Below are positions 45,839 to 53,572 of a stretch of 64,000 nt of DNA, in pieces. Within the stretch, counting starts at the first letter, position 1; each line of letters opens with the position of its first letter. The DNA is from an uncultured Acetatifactor sp. (GTDB taxonomy: Bacteria > Bacillota > Clostridia > Lachnospirales > Lachnospiraceae). The DNA lies in assembly GCA_947627115.1 (NCBI GenBank), contig CANQUQ010000001.1:124001-188000 (forward strand), written 5' to 3'. Both the position numbers and the translations under genes were made by a program. The notes beneath the pieces were generated by a model, which saw only the letters and a list, made by a program, of their open reading frames with translations, was not told the DNA's origin and searched no databases.

Positions 45839-46645
45839 TTACAGAGCATTTGCGGGACAGGGCGTCAGCAGCAGGCGTATATACTGCTTTCCCTGCAGAC
45901 AGATCCGCTCCTTTTCCCGAAAGCCCAGCCGTCGGCAGAGACGCAGTGACGCCTCATTTTCCGACTGCACCAGGACCTGAACGCGAACGAACCCCAGCGT
46001 CTCCCAGCCGTACTTCAGGATGGCACGGCAGACCTCCTCCCCGTATCCCCTATGCTGCCAGGGAACTCCGATGATAAAGCCCAGTTCCGGCGCGTCGTAT
46101 CCCTCTCTGCAGGAAAAACCGGCGCGTCCGATGACCTCGCCGCTGTCCTTCTCCAACACGGTCCAGACACCGAACTCCATAAAAGAATAGACCTTTTCAA
46201 TATATTCCCGGATATACTGTTTTTCCTCCTCCACGTCCGGGTACAGCTCCTCCGTATATTTCGTGACGGCAGGGTCGCTGTAGATACGGTAAAAAGCATC
46301 CACGTCCTCCGGTGTGGTCTCCCTGATCAGACAGCGGTCCGTCTCCAGAATATTCCAGGGCAGCCCCTTCTGACGGCGGTAGACCTTCTCCACAAAATCC
46401 GGTTCCAGAGACAGAGGGTCCTCCACCGCATACAGGAACCGTGAAAAATCCTGACCTCGGTTCTCCTCGTTCAGATAAATCAGTACCGCTTCCCCCCGGT
46501 CACGCAGCATCCCGGCCGCCCGTGCGTCATCCGTCACATACAGTACAGGGGCTTCCTCCGCCGTCCCGCCGTATTCCGCGATCGGCACCTGTATTCTGTC
46601 CAAATAACTCACAATGTTCACTTCTCTCTTTACGGTATCTTCCAT
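45839..46645 (-). CDS. GNAT-family N-acetyltransferase with N-terminal extension
   Basis: 268 residues: a unique N-terminal part of about 95 residues (mixed alpha/beta, no motif I recognise), then a GNAT domain (ILETDRCLIRETTPEDVDAFYRIYSDPAVTKYTEE, VIGRAGFS, IGVPWQHRGYGEEVCRAIL for acetyl-CoA binding, NEASLRLCRRLGF). It is like the RimJ/RimL group that acetylates proteins or small molecules. There is no clear ribosome site, and the best -10 (TATAAT, 46661-46666) would give a leader of only about 10 nt, so a leaderless mRNA is possible. Confidence 0.85.
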   Translation of the reverse strand: MEDTVKREVNIVSYLDRIQVPIAEYGGTAEEAPVLYVTDDARAAGMLRDRGEAVLIYLNEENRGQDFSRFLYAVEDPLSLEPDFVEKVYRRQKGLPWNILETDRCLIRETTPEDVDAFYRIYSDPAVTKYTEELYPDVEEEKQYIREYIEKVYSFMEFGVWTVLEKDSGEVIGRAGFSCREGYDAPELGFIIGVPWQHRGYGEEVCRAILKYGWETLGFVRVQVLVQSENEASLRLCRRLGFREKERICLQGKQYIRLLLTPCPANAL

Positions 46646-46657
46646 TTAAGGTATACT
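46629..46657 (+). promoter_or_regulatory. Predicted promoter of the cyclophilin gene
   Basis: TTTACG and TATACT with 17-bp spacing on the plus strand. It overlaps the start of the divergent acetyltransferase gene and its own predicted -10 element, so the two promoters are likely to interfere. Confidence 0.5.
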
Positions 46658-46707
46658 CGTATTATAGCATGATTACACGGCGAATAACAGACAGAAAGGA
46701 AAAGAAT

Positions 46708-47229
46708 ATGACAAAGAATCCCATTGTGACCATTACCATGAAGGACGGCGGCACGATCCGCCTGGAGCTTTACCCGGATACCGCTCCCATCTCCGTCAAC
46801 AATTTCATCAGCCTGATCAACAAAAAATTTTATGACGGTCTGATCTTCCACAGAGTGATCAAAGGCTTCATGATCCAGGGCGGCTGCCCCGACGGCACCG
46901 GCATGGGCGGCCCCGGCTACAGCATCAAGGGGGAGTTTGCCCAGAACGGCGTGGACAATTCCCTGAAGCATACTGAGGGCGTACTGTCCATGGCACGGTC
47001 CATGCATCCGGACTCTGCGGGTTCCCAGTTCTTTATCATGCACAAGAACGCGCCCCATTTGGACGGCGCCTATGCGGCATTCGGAAAGGTAATAGAAGGG
47101 ATGGATGTGGTGAACCGCATTGCCGAAACAGCCACCGATTACAGCGACAGGCCGCTGGAGGATCAGGTGATGGAGACCGTCACCGTGGATACCTTCGGTG
47201 CGGATTACCCGGAACCGGAGAAGTGCTGA
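46708..47229 (+). CDS. Cyclophilin-type peptidyl-prolyl isomerase
   Basis: 173 residues of the PpiB family without signal peptide: TITMKDGGTIRLELYPDTAPISVNNFISL, FHRVIKGFMIQGGCPDGTG with the catalytic Arg, SAGSQFFIM and LDGAYAAFGKV. It catalyses cis-trans isomerisation of prolyl bonds in the cytosol. AAAGGAAAAG precedes the ATG at 46708; the ORF track begins 89 codons early. Confidence 0.95.
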   Translation: MTKNPIVTITMKDGGTIRLELYPDTAPISVNNFISLINKKFYDGLIFHRVIKGFMIQGGCPDGTGMGGPGYSIKGEFAQNGVDNSLKHTEGVLSMARSMHPDSAGSQFFIMHKNAPHLDGAYAAFGKVIEGMDVVNRIAETATDYSDRPLEDQVMETVTVDTFGADYPEPEKC

Positions 47230-47261
47230 AAAGCTTCGCAATTTTGCACAATAGATCGCAC

Positions 47262-47300
47262 AGGGAATTGCCGCTGTCAACCGACGGCGGTTTTCCTTTT
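47262..47300 (+). terminator. Probable terminator of the cyclophilin gene
   Basis: GGGAATTGCCGCTGTC and GACGGCGGTTTTCC form an imperfect stem with an AACC loop, followed by TTTTCG, 30 nt after the stop. Confidence 0.6.
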
Positions 47301-47331
47301 CGACAGACATTCAGGTTCTGAGGAATAAGGA

Positions 47332-47360
47332 TTGAAAATATAGGCGTTTTCTGCTATGAT
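47332..47360 (+). promoter_or_regulatory. Intact promoter in front of decayed sensor gene
   Basis: TTGAAA and TATGAT with 17-bp spacing; the ribosome site GGAGGTTG and ATG at 47508 are also intact, although the coding sequence behind them is broken. Confidence 0.55.
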
Positions 47361-47507
47361 TCATGTGGAAATTTGATATTTCCGCCAAAAATCGATTATA
47401 AAATACTTTCCCTGCGTATGACCGCCTGATCCCTTCCGGTAAGCGGATCCGGCAGTTCCACTCACGCTCTGTCAGACGCGATATAAAACCGGTCATGGAG
47501 GTTGCCG

Positions 47508-48500
47508 ATGAAAAAAAGAATCACATTGATCTACATATTGACCGCGCTGTTTTCTGCGGTCATCATCGCCGTACTGGCGATCAACGTCATTTCGACCTAT
47601 CAGCTCGCCTCCGGGCAGACGGAAGAAATGGGCCGCATGAGGATCGAGATCATCGCCTCTGACATGCAGGAGACCCTGAGCGAGGCGACGCACTCTCTTG
47701 ATCGGATCGGCACAAGCTTCGAGCAGCTCCTCGCCGACGGCGCAGACAGCGATGAGATCCGCTCGCGCCTGTCAGAGGAAAAGAAGACGTAAATCGCCTC
47801 CACGGGCAGAACCTGTCTGAACATCTTCTGCATCACCGGATCCGGCGATGTCCTCATCTCTGATATGCCCGCGCCTGAAGACTACGTCGTGCAGGACAGG
47901 ATATGGTATCAGGGCCTGATGTCGATACCAAAAGGGGAACCGTATATAAGCTCGGTCTACAAGGACGCTTTCACCGACGACATGTGTTTTACCGTCTCGA
48001 AGATACTGGAGGACGGAGAGACGATCCTTGGGATCGACTACTCCATGTCGGCCATACAGGCCTATATTGAGAAAATGAACTCCACGGATTACGGCCAGGC
48101 CATGATCGTCAACAGGGACGGACTGATCGTCGGCTATTCCGACCCGGCTCTTGTGGGCGAGCGGCTCTCCGAAGAGTACGAGGCCTACCGTGCGGCCTTC
48201 ACCCTTGCAAACTCTTAGGACACCAACGACAGCATATCGGTAAACACGTCGGACGACGGCACCATCTTTTGCTCCAGAACCGAAAACGACTGGTATCTCA
48301 TGCTCCTGGTCCGCAATCGGGATCTCTATCGGGACGGTTACAGGCAGCTCATCGTAAGCTCCGTTTCCCTTGCCCTTATGGTGGCCGTTTTCGCGACCAT
48401 CCTGATCATCAGCGTAATCATCATAGTCTTTCTTGTGACGATGGTCACCACCATCCTGATCTTCGGCAGCTCCACCTGCGGTGGGCGAGAGCCAATATGA
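47508..48500 (+). pseudogene. Decayed dCACHE-type membrane sensor
   Basis: One reading frame encodes an N-terminal membrane helix, a periplasmic dCACHE-like sensor (VQDRIWYQGL, ISSVYKDAFTDDMCFTVSKIL, LGIDYSMSAIQAYIEKM, MIVNRDGLIVGYSDP) and a second membrane helix. It is interrupted by TAA at 47790-47792 and TAG at 48216-48218, both in frame with clear homologous sequence on each side. It then runs out of frame at 48500 with no cytoplasmic output domain. The family would be a chemotaxis receptor, histidine kinase or cyclase sensor; the output part is lost. Two different stop codons in one frame make recoding unlikely. Confidence 0.85.
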
Positions 48501-48768
48501 CCGAGGAGGCGAATTCCTACAGCCACCAGGTCTCCAGCTGGGTGCTGGAGCAGCAGTCCATCCTGGGTATGTTCGTCAACGAGATCGCGACCCGGCCGGA
48601 CATGATCCTGTTGGATATCCATATGCCCGGCATGGACGGCTTCGATGTCCTCAAACAGATCCGTCAGGTTCTTGGCCTGAGCGATATTCCCGTCATCTTC
48701 CTGACCGCGGACGACGATCAGGACACGGAGGTACAGGGTTTTGAAGAGGGCGCGGTGGATTTTAAAAA
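48485..48768 (+). pseudogene. Chimeric fragment: sensor N-terminus joined to a receiver domain
   Basis: A different frame reads ARANMTEEANSYSHQVSSWVLEQQSILGMFVNEIATRPD, which looks like the start of another dCACHE receptor ectodomain. It is joined at RPD to MILLDIHMPGMDGFDVLKQIR, the phosphorylation-site region of a response-regulator receiver that lacks its first half. The frame then shifts at a run of seven A (48764-48770) just before the conserved KKPF end of the receiver. It reads as a deletion junction between two signalling genes, with later decay. Confidence 0.75.
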
Positions 48769-49487
48769 AACCGTTCGTGGCGGAGATTATGCTGAGGCGG
48801 GTCCAGAGGATGCTGGAACTCTCCCGCCTGAGACATAATCTGGAGGCCGAAGTCTGCAAGCAGACAAAAAAGGCCGTGGAACACCGCGAGAGGATGGAGC
48901 GGCTCTCTGAGGAGGCCGTCCTCTGCCTTTCCAAGGCGATCGACGCAAAGGATAAATATACGAACGGCCACTCGGAGCACGTGGCCAAGTATTCTCAGGA
49001 GATAGCTCGCCGTGCCGGCATGAACGAGAGTGAACAGAAGGATATCTTTTTCATGGGCCTTCTCCATGATGTGGGCAAGATCGGCGTGCCGGACACCGTG
49101 ATCAACAAACCCGGAAAACTTACCGATGAAGAATTCGCCCTGATCAAAAAGCACCCGGTCATAGGGTTCGAGATCCTGAAGGACATCACGGAAATGCCCG
49201 GAATCGGTCAGGGGGCGCGCTGGCACCATGAGCGCTACGGCGGCGGAGGTTATCCTGACGGCATAGGAGGCGAGGACATTCCCGTTTATGCCCGTATCAT
49301 AGGAGTGGCGGATGCCTATGACGCTATGACCTCAAAGCGCAGCTACCGCGGGGTGCTGCCTCAGGATGTGGTCAAAAAAGAAATCGAAAAGGGAATAGGA
49401 ATCCAGTTCGATTCCACCTTCGCAAAGATCATGCTGGAAATGATCGAAGAGGATGTAAATTATACACTTCAGGAGTCAGAGGAATAA
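48741..49487 (+). CDS. HD-GYP domain protein, remnant of a receiver-HD-GYP regulator
   Basis: 248 residues in a frame continuous with the broken receiver (LKKPFVAEIMLRRVQRMLEL), a coiled helix, then a full HD-GYP domain: NGHSEHVAKYS, FMGLLHDVGKIGVPD, HPVIGFEIL, HHERYGGGGYPDG. HD-GYP enzymes hydrolyse cyclic di-GMP. The catalytic domain looks intact, but its receiver and original start are lost, so it may no longer be expressed or controlled. The only internal ATG options have no strong ribosome site. Confidence 0.75.
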   Translation: MKRARWILKKPFVAEIMLRRVQRMLELSRLRHNLEAEVCKQTKKAVEHRERMERLSEEAVLCLSKAIDAKDKYTNGHSEHVAKYSQEIARRAGMNESEQKDIFFMGLLHDVGKIGVPDTVINKPGKLTDEEFALIKKHPVIGFEILKDITEMPGIGQGARWHHERYGGGGYPDGIGGEDIPVYARIIGVADAYDAMTSKRSYRGVLPQDVVKKEIEKGIGIQFDSTFAKIMLEMIEEDVNYTLQESEE

Positions 49488-49533
49488 GAGCGGCCGACAC
49501 CCTTGGCACTCGCGACAGGTATCAAATAAAACA

Positions 49534-49585
49534 AAAAGTGACCATGCAAGAGCGTTCCGCCTTACATGGTCATTTTGTATTTGCC
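49534..49585 (+). terminator. Terminator after the HD-GYP remnant
   Basis: AAAAGTGACCATG pairs with CATGGTCATTTT, followed by T-rich GTATTTG. The rest of the 256-bp gap before the sigma gene contains nothing else that I recognise. Confidence 0.65.
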
Positions 49586-49743
49586 CCGCTGAAAGGTTGT
49601 CGACTTGAATCCCATGTGTAGTATTGTGTTTATCCTACCGTGATTTGGACAGTCTTCACAGTCGGAACCGTCGATACATTTTTGAAAAAAATTGACCGTA
49701 TTTAAATTTCAAACGTGTTAGAGGTGAAAGGAGGATTTACCGA

Positions 49744-50232
49744 ATGAATCATTTGTCAGTGAGGCCGGCTGATGGTGTTCAGACCGTTGTTCAAATTTAC
49801 GGCAATATGCTGTTTCGAATATGCTATGTCATATTGGGAAACGAAGCGGATGCGGAGGACGCCGTTCAGGAGACCATTATCAAGTATATGCAGAAGGCTC
49901 CTGCATTTGAAGACTCCGAGCATGAGAAAGCATGGCTTATTACAACGGCAAGAAATCAGTGCAGGGATATGCTGAGGTTCCGGCTGCGGCACCCGCAGGT
50001 CCATCTTGAATATCTGCAGGGAGTATCCCCGGATACGTATGACAGCGGTATATTGGAGGCTCTCATGTCCCTGCCGGAAAAATTTCGTATTGTCCTGATT
50101 CTCTACTATGTTGAGGAGTATCGTATTGAAGATATTGCACGAATCATTCGAAGAACCCCGTCAGCGGTAAAAATGCGTTTACAAAAGGGACGCAGGCTGC
50201 TGGAAGAAAAATATCGAAAGGAGTATCTGTAG
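49744..50232 (+). CDS. ECF-type RNA polymerase sigma factor
   Basis: 162 residues: region 2 (YGNMLFRICYVILGNEADAEDAVQETIIKYM) and region 4 (LPEKFRIVLILYYVEEYRIEDIARIIRRTPSAVKMRLQKGRRLL) of the sigma-70 extracytoplasmic-function group. GAAAGGAGG precedes the ATG. It is followed with no gap by a membrane protein that is probably its anti-sigma factor. The regulated genes are not visible here. Confidence 0.92.
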   Translation: MNHLSVRPADGVQTVVQIYGNMLFRICYVILGNEADAEDAVQETIIKYMQKAPAFEDSEHEKAWLITTARNQCRDMLRFRLRHPQVHLEYLQGVSPDTYDSGILEALMSLPEKFRIVLILYYVEEYRIEDIARIIRRTPSAVKMRLQKGRRLLEEKYRKEYL

Positions 50233-50847
50233 ATGGATCATAAGAGATTGAAAAGTTCAGTAGAAAAAATTGAAATGTCCGAGGAAATGAGAACACGCAT
50301 TATCAGGAACTGTGAATCGCAGATCTTATATGAAACGGCGGAAAACACAATGCATAAAAGCAAATCTGACATACGGTTCAAAAAGCCGGCAGTCGCGGCG
50401 GCAGTTCTATTCTTTTTTCTGTGCTCCGCGGGAACAGCGGCGGCAGGCCGCTTGGGACTTTTCAAAGACATTACTGACTGGAAGGGAGCTATAGTCGGCA
50501 CTAAGTATGAGCAGGCTTCCGGCGAAATCAAGACAGAGGTTTTCGTTGAGGAAAATGGGATTACCGTTCGCGCCGTGGTAGTCGATCCCACTGTTGTCCC
50601 TTACAGCGAGATGGAGACCTTCGGCATTGAAAACTACAAAATAATCGATAGGTCCGGAAAGGTCATTGTGAAGGGAGAAAGGACGGAAATGTCCGATCTG
50701 ATCGGCGGAGTGTCAGAAATTACAGTACCTTCGGATCATATCGGAAGCGGAGAATATAAGATAGTGATAACCGCTTTCGTGGGCGCAAAAAAAGGGGATC
50801 AGCCGCTCCGGATCGACGGAACATGGGAGTGTGATTTCTCACTCTAA
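50233..50847 (+). CDS. Putative anti-sigma factor, single-pass membrane protein
   Basis: 204 residues: a cytoplasmic N-terminal part with a CESQIL segment, one membrane helix (about 52-72, AVAAAVLFFFLCSAGTAAAG), then an outer beta-rich domain. The start codon abuts the sigma stop (TAG ATG), so translation is coupled. Sigma gene, single-pass membrane protein and co-translation are the usual ECF/anti-sigma pattern, although no ZAS zinc motif is visible; the outer part resembles DUF4179-type proteins. Confidence 0.75.
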   Translation: MDHKRLKSSVEKIEMSEEMRTRIIRNCESQILYETAENTMHKSKSDIRFKKPAVAAAVLFFFLCSAGTAAAGRLGLFKDITDWKGAIVGTKYEQASGEIKTEVFVEENGITVRAVVVDPTVVPYSEMETFGIENYKIIDRSGKVIVKGERTEMSDLIGGVSEITVPSDHIGSGEYKIVITAFVGAKKGDQPLRIDGTWECDFSL

Positions 50848-50854
50848 GCAAAAG

Positions 50855-50888
50855 TTACCGCACATTTTGCATAATGTGCGGTAATTTT
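50855..50888 (+). terminator. Terminator of the sigma/anti-sigma operon
   Basis: TTACCGCACATT pairs perfectly with AATGTGCGGTAA around a 6-nt loop, followed by TTTT. Confidence 0.9.
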
Positions 50889-50986
50889 GCTGTTTATCAT
50901 CTTCTTTAAGGATATTGACAATAGTGGATTAGTAATTGACGTAATTAATGTAAAGAAAGTCAAGCATAATACAAAAGGTATTGATT

Positions 50987-51101
50987 ATGGAAATAGCAAA
51001 ATTTCAAGTAAGAGACAAATTACAATTCCGCTATCGGTAAGAAAAAAATCAAATTGAAAATAGGTAGTAAAATAATTATCTTACGAGGAGAAATATCATG
51101 A
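50987..51101 (+). pseudogene. Frameshifted AbrB/SpoVT-type antitoxin gene
   Basis: Across two one-base deletions the sequence reads MEIAK|ISSKRQITIPLSVRKKSN|LKIGSKIIILRGEIS, the DNA-binding swapped-hairpin domain of AbrB/MazE-like antitoxins (pattern ISSKxQITIPxxVRKKLxLKxGxK). The first shift is near 50997-51001, the second near 51054. The end TGA overlaps the ATG of the next gene (ATGA), as in coupled two-gene modules. It is too short and broken to appear in the ORF track. Confidence 0.75.
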
Positions 51102-52309
51102 CAAAGGTAATTTGGAGAGCCAATCAAGTAATCAGCATAGAAACAAAATGTAAAGATGAGAGTAGAAAAGAAAATATTTATGTATTGGCGCAAATGATTA
51201 ATAAGGCCCAATTATTAGTTTTTAATTTATTTAATAAGGATAATAATTGGGAAGGCATTGATTTAAATAAGGCACCTATTTTATTCTGTACATATGTAAC
51301 AAGACAATTTATTGCTAACAGTAATATTTCCAAACAAAAAATAGCACCGCTTAAAGATTATCAGCCGCCTCGGCGACTAATAAATGCTCTGAGTTTGGGA
51401 GTCAGGTATGTAGATTTATGGAAAGGAACGCCCGATGAGAGAAGGATAATGGTACTGGGAGAAGGGGGAGGGCGGTTAATAGAAGGCGATATAGGGGACT
51501 GTATTGAGATTATACATCGGATACCTTTCACAGATGATGAAACCATTGATAAATATGAATTAACTCATGTTCGCATATATCCGGAATTTAACGAGCGATT
51601 ATACCTTTGTTATAAAATGGGTAAAAATGTTGATCCCATGAAAGATTTGATCTTTAATAGACCAATTCCTTTGGAATATAAAGATTACATCGACATTATA
51701 TCTCCGAAAAAATCACAAGAAGGCGGTCATGACATTATACCTCAGAAAGATTCACGAAAAGGCGGTCATATGGATTTGACATTAAAACTAAATGCACGAT
51801 TTCAGCCAAAACACAGATTTGAATTGGAAGATGTTTTGCAAGAAATACTGGAGAAAGAGCGGTTCGGGGAGATAACCGGAGGCGGGACAGCTCAAAATTC
51901 AGATGGTGAAATTATGTACTGTGATATAGAAATTCATCTGACAAATGATAAGCCTGACAGCGTAAAATGGCTAGTGGATCTGCTCAACAGTATAGGCATT
52001 CCGAAAGGATCGGTTCTGCAGGGTATCCGGCCGGAGATTGAAGTGGGAACATTAGAGGGATTGGCATACTATTCTAACGGAGTTGATTTGCCGGAGGAGG
52101 TTTATAAAACCTGCGACATAAATTATGTGATAGAACAAATGGAGTTGACTATGGAAGGAATAGGACGAATGTATAGTTATTGGGAGGGAGCTGCGCATAC
52201 TGCCCTGTATTTTTATGGCAGCTCCTTTAGTGAAATGAAAAAGAGAATTGAACCTTTTATTGCAACTTATCCATTGTGCAGAAAAAGTCGCATAGAACAA
52301 ATTGCATAG
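51098..52309 (+). CDS. AT-rich two-part protein of unknown function
   Basis: 403 residues; no known domain is certain. The N-terminal part (about 1-198) is beta-rich with VISIETKCKDESRKENIYVLAQMI and might be distantly like Imm26-type immunity proteins; this is weak. A linker with a 39-bp tandem repeat (DIISPKKSQEGGH / DIIPQKDSRKGGH) leads to a second part from residue 225 (MDLTLKLNARFQPKHRF...CDIEIHLTND). No signal peptide or membrane helix. Codon use is far more AT-rich than in neighbours, which indicates transfer. It overlaps the broken antitoxin; GAGGAG lies before the ATG. Confidence 0.7.
   Translation: MTKVIWRANQVISIETKCKDESRKENIYVLAQMINKAQLLVFNLFNKDNNWEGIDLNKAPILFCTYVTRQFIANSNISKQKIAPLKDYQPPRRLINALSLGVRYVDLWKGTPDERRIMVLGEGGGRLIEGDIGDCIEIIHRIPFTDDETIDKYELTHVRIYPEFNERLYLCYKMGKNVDPMKDLIFNRPIPLEYKDYIDIISPKKSQEGGHDIIPQKDSRKGGHMDLTLKLNARFQPKHRFELEDVLQEILEKERFGEITGGGTAQNSDGEIMYCDIEIHLTNDKPDSVKWLVDLLNSIGIPKGSVLQGIRPEIEVGTLEGLAYYSNGVDLPEEVYKTCDINYVIEQMELTMEGIGRMYSYWEGAAHTALYFYGSSFSEMKKRIEPFIATYPLCRKSRIEQIA
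51692..51769 (+). repeat. 39-bp tandem duplication at a domain junction
   Basis: Two adjoining 39-bp units encode DIISPKKSQEGGH and DIIPQKDSRKGGH. They lie exactly between the two parts of the 403-residue protein, and the second part begins with ATG at 51770 preceded by AAGGCGG. Confidence 0.85.
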
Positions 52310-52453
52310 AAAGGAAACTACGATTTTTTTCTTTACAAAGCTTCTCTTTCCTGTTACAATCAACCTATCCTTGAAAAATCAAATCTTTCATTTCACGCAA
52401 ATTCTGCGGCATTTTTCAAGACAAAAATCTAATCTTACAGGAGGAGTCTGCCT

Positions 52454-53503
52454 ATGACAGAGGACAGAACAAATGACTTGGCCAAGGCTGAGACGAAAAA
52501 AGGCGGGAAGGAGGTGTCCAACAGGGAACTGAAATCCGACGTGTTCACGGCTCTTTTCAGCGAGCCCGAAAATGCCGCCAAGCTCTATGCGGCCCTTTCC
52601 GGTGAGGAGACCGTCCCTGAGGACATTCGCATCACGACTTTAGAGGGCGTGCTGTTCTTAGCAAGAAAGAACGATCTGGGATTTACCGTAAAAGGGAGGA
52701 TGTTGGTCATCAGCGAGCATCAGTCCACGGTGAACGAGAACATGCCCCTGCGGAGCATGCTCTACTACGGCCGCACCATGGAAAAGCTTTTGCAGGACCG
52801 GAACCTGTATCGGGAGAAGCGTATCCCGATCCCTACGCCGGAATTTTTTCTGTTCTACAATGGGACAAGGGATGTACCTGACGAAAAAGTATTAAAACTT
52901 TCGGACGGGTATATTGTCAAAACGAAATATCCTATGCTAGAATTAACAGTAAGGATGATCAATATCAATTTCCCAGTAGGACACAGGCTGCTTCAGGAAT
53001 GCGAGCCGCTGTATGAGTATTCCTGGTTCATTGAACGGATCAGGACATATCTGCAGGAAGACATGGATCGGGATACGGCTGTGACCCTTGCGGTGAAGGA
53101 CAGTGTTCGAGAGGGGATTTTTTCAGACTTCGTAGCGAAGCACGGTTCGGAGGTGGAGAATATGCTGTTTACGCAGTTCAACATGGATGACGCTCTGGAA
53201 GTGAGATATGAGGAGGGCGTGGAGGACGGCATGGAACGCGGTCTGACTCAGGGCAGGAAGCAGGGGCTGGAGCAGGGCTTGAAACAGGGCATCTCTCAAG
53301 GCATATCACAAGGCATCTCCCAGGGGGAACACCGTCTTTTGATTCGTCAGGTCTGCGGCAAGCTGCAGAAGGGAGAGAGCGCGGAGAAGATTGCGGAGGA
53401 TCTTCTGGCGGACGAAGCGCAGATCCGCCGGATCTGTGAGGCCTATGAGGCCTGCGGACCGGAGGAGACGGCCGTTTCCCGTTGGCTGGAAGATCACGTC
53501 TGA
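52454..53503 (+). CDS. Rpn/YhgA-like PD-(D/E)XK nuclease family protein
   Basis: 349 residues. The N-terminal part (NRELKSDVFTALFSEPENAAKLYAALSG, then ENMPLRSMLYYGRTMEKLL) matches the Rpn recombination-promoting nuclease/putative transposase group common in Clostridia. The C-terminal region has five or more Gln-Gly repeats (RKQGLEQGLKQGISQGISQG), typical of this group, and ends with a helix pair. ACAGGAGGAG precedes the ATG. The family is linked to DNA rearrangement in E. coli and is spread by transfer; no terminal repeats are visible here. Confidence 0.85.
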   Translation: MTEDRTNDLAKAETKKGGKEVSNRELKSDVFTALFSEPENAAKLYAALSGEETVPEDIRITTLEGVLFLARKNDLGFTVKGRMLVISEHQSTVNENMPLRSMLYYGRTMEKLLQDRNLYREKRIPIPTPEFFLFYNGTRDVPDEKVLKLSDGYIVKTKYPMLELTVRMININFPVGHRLLQECEPLYEYSWFIERIRTYLQEDMDRDTAVTLAVKDSVREGIFSDFVAKHGSEVENMLFTQFNMDDALEVRYEEGVEDGMERGLTQGRKQGLEQGLKQGISQGISQGISQGEHRLLIRQVCGKLQKGESAEKIAEDLLADEAQIRRICEAYEACGPEETAVSRWLEDHV

Positions 53504-53572
53504 GGTAGAGACACAGGGTATGGAGAAGTAAATAGCGGAGCCGGGAAGGAATCTGTTGAATCTGTTTTCCCA

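Noticed and set aside
47508-48500. Stop-codon readthrough or recoding in the sensor gene
   Set aside because: The two stops are TAA and TAG, with no recoding structure seen, and the downstream output domain is also lost, so decay is simpler.
50884-51057. An in-frame N-terminal extension of the AbrB remnant that starts in the terminator
   Set aside because: It has no start codon or ribosome site; the short form that starts MEIAK fits the family better.
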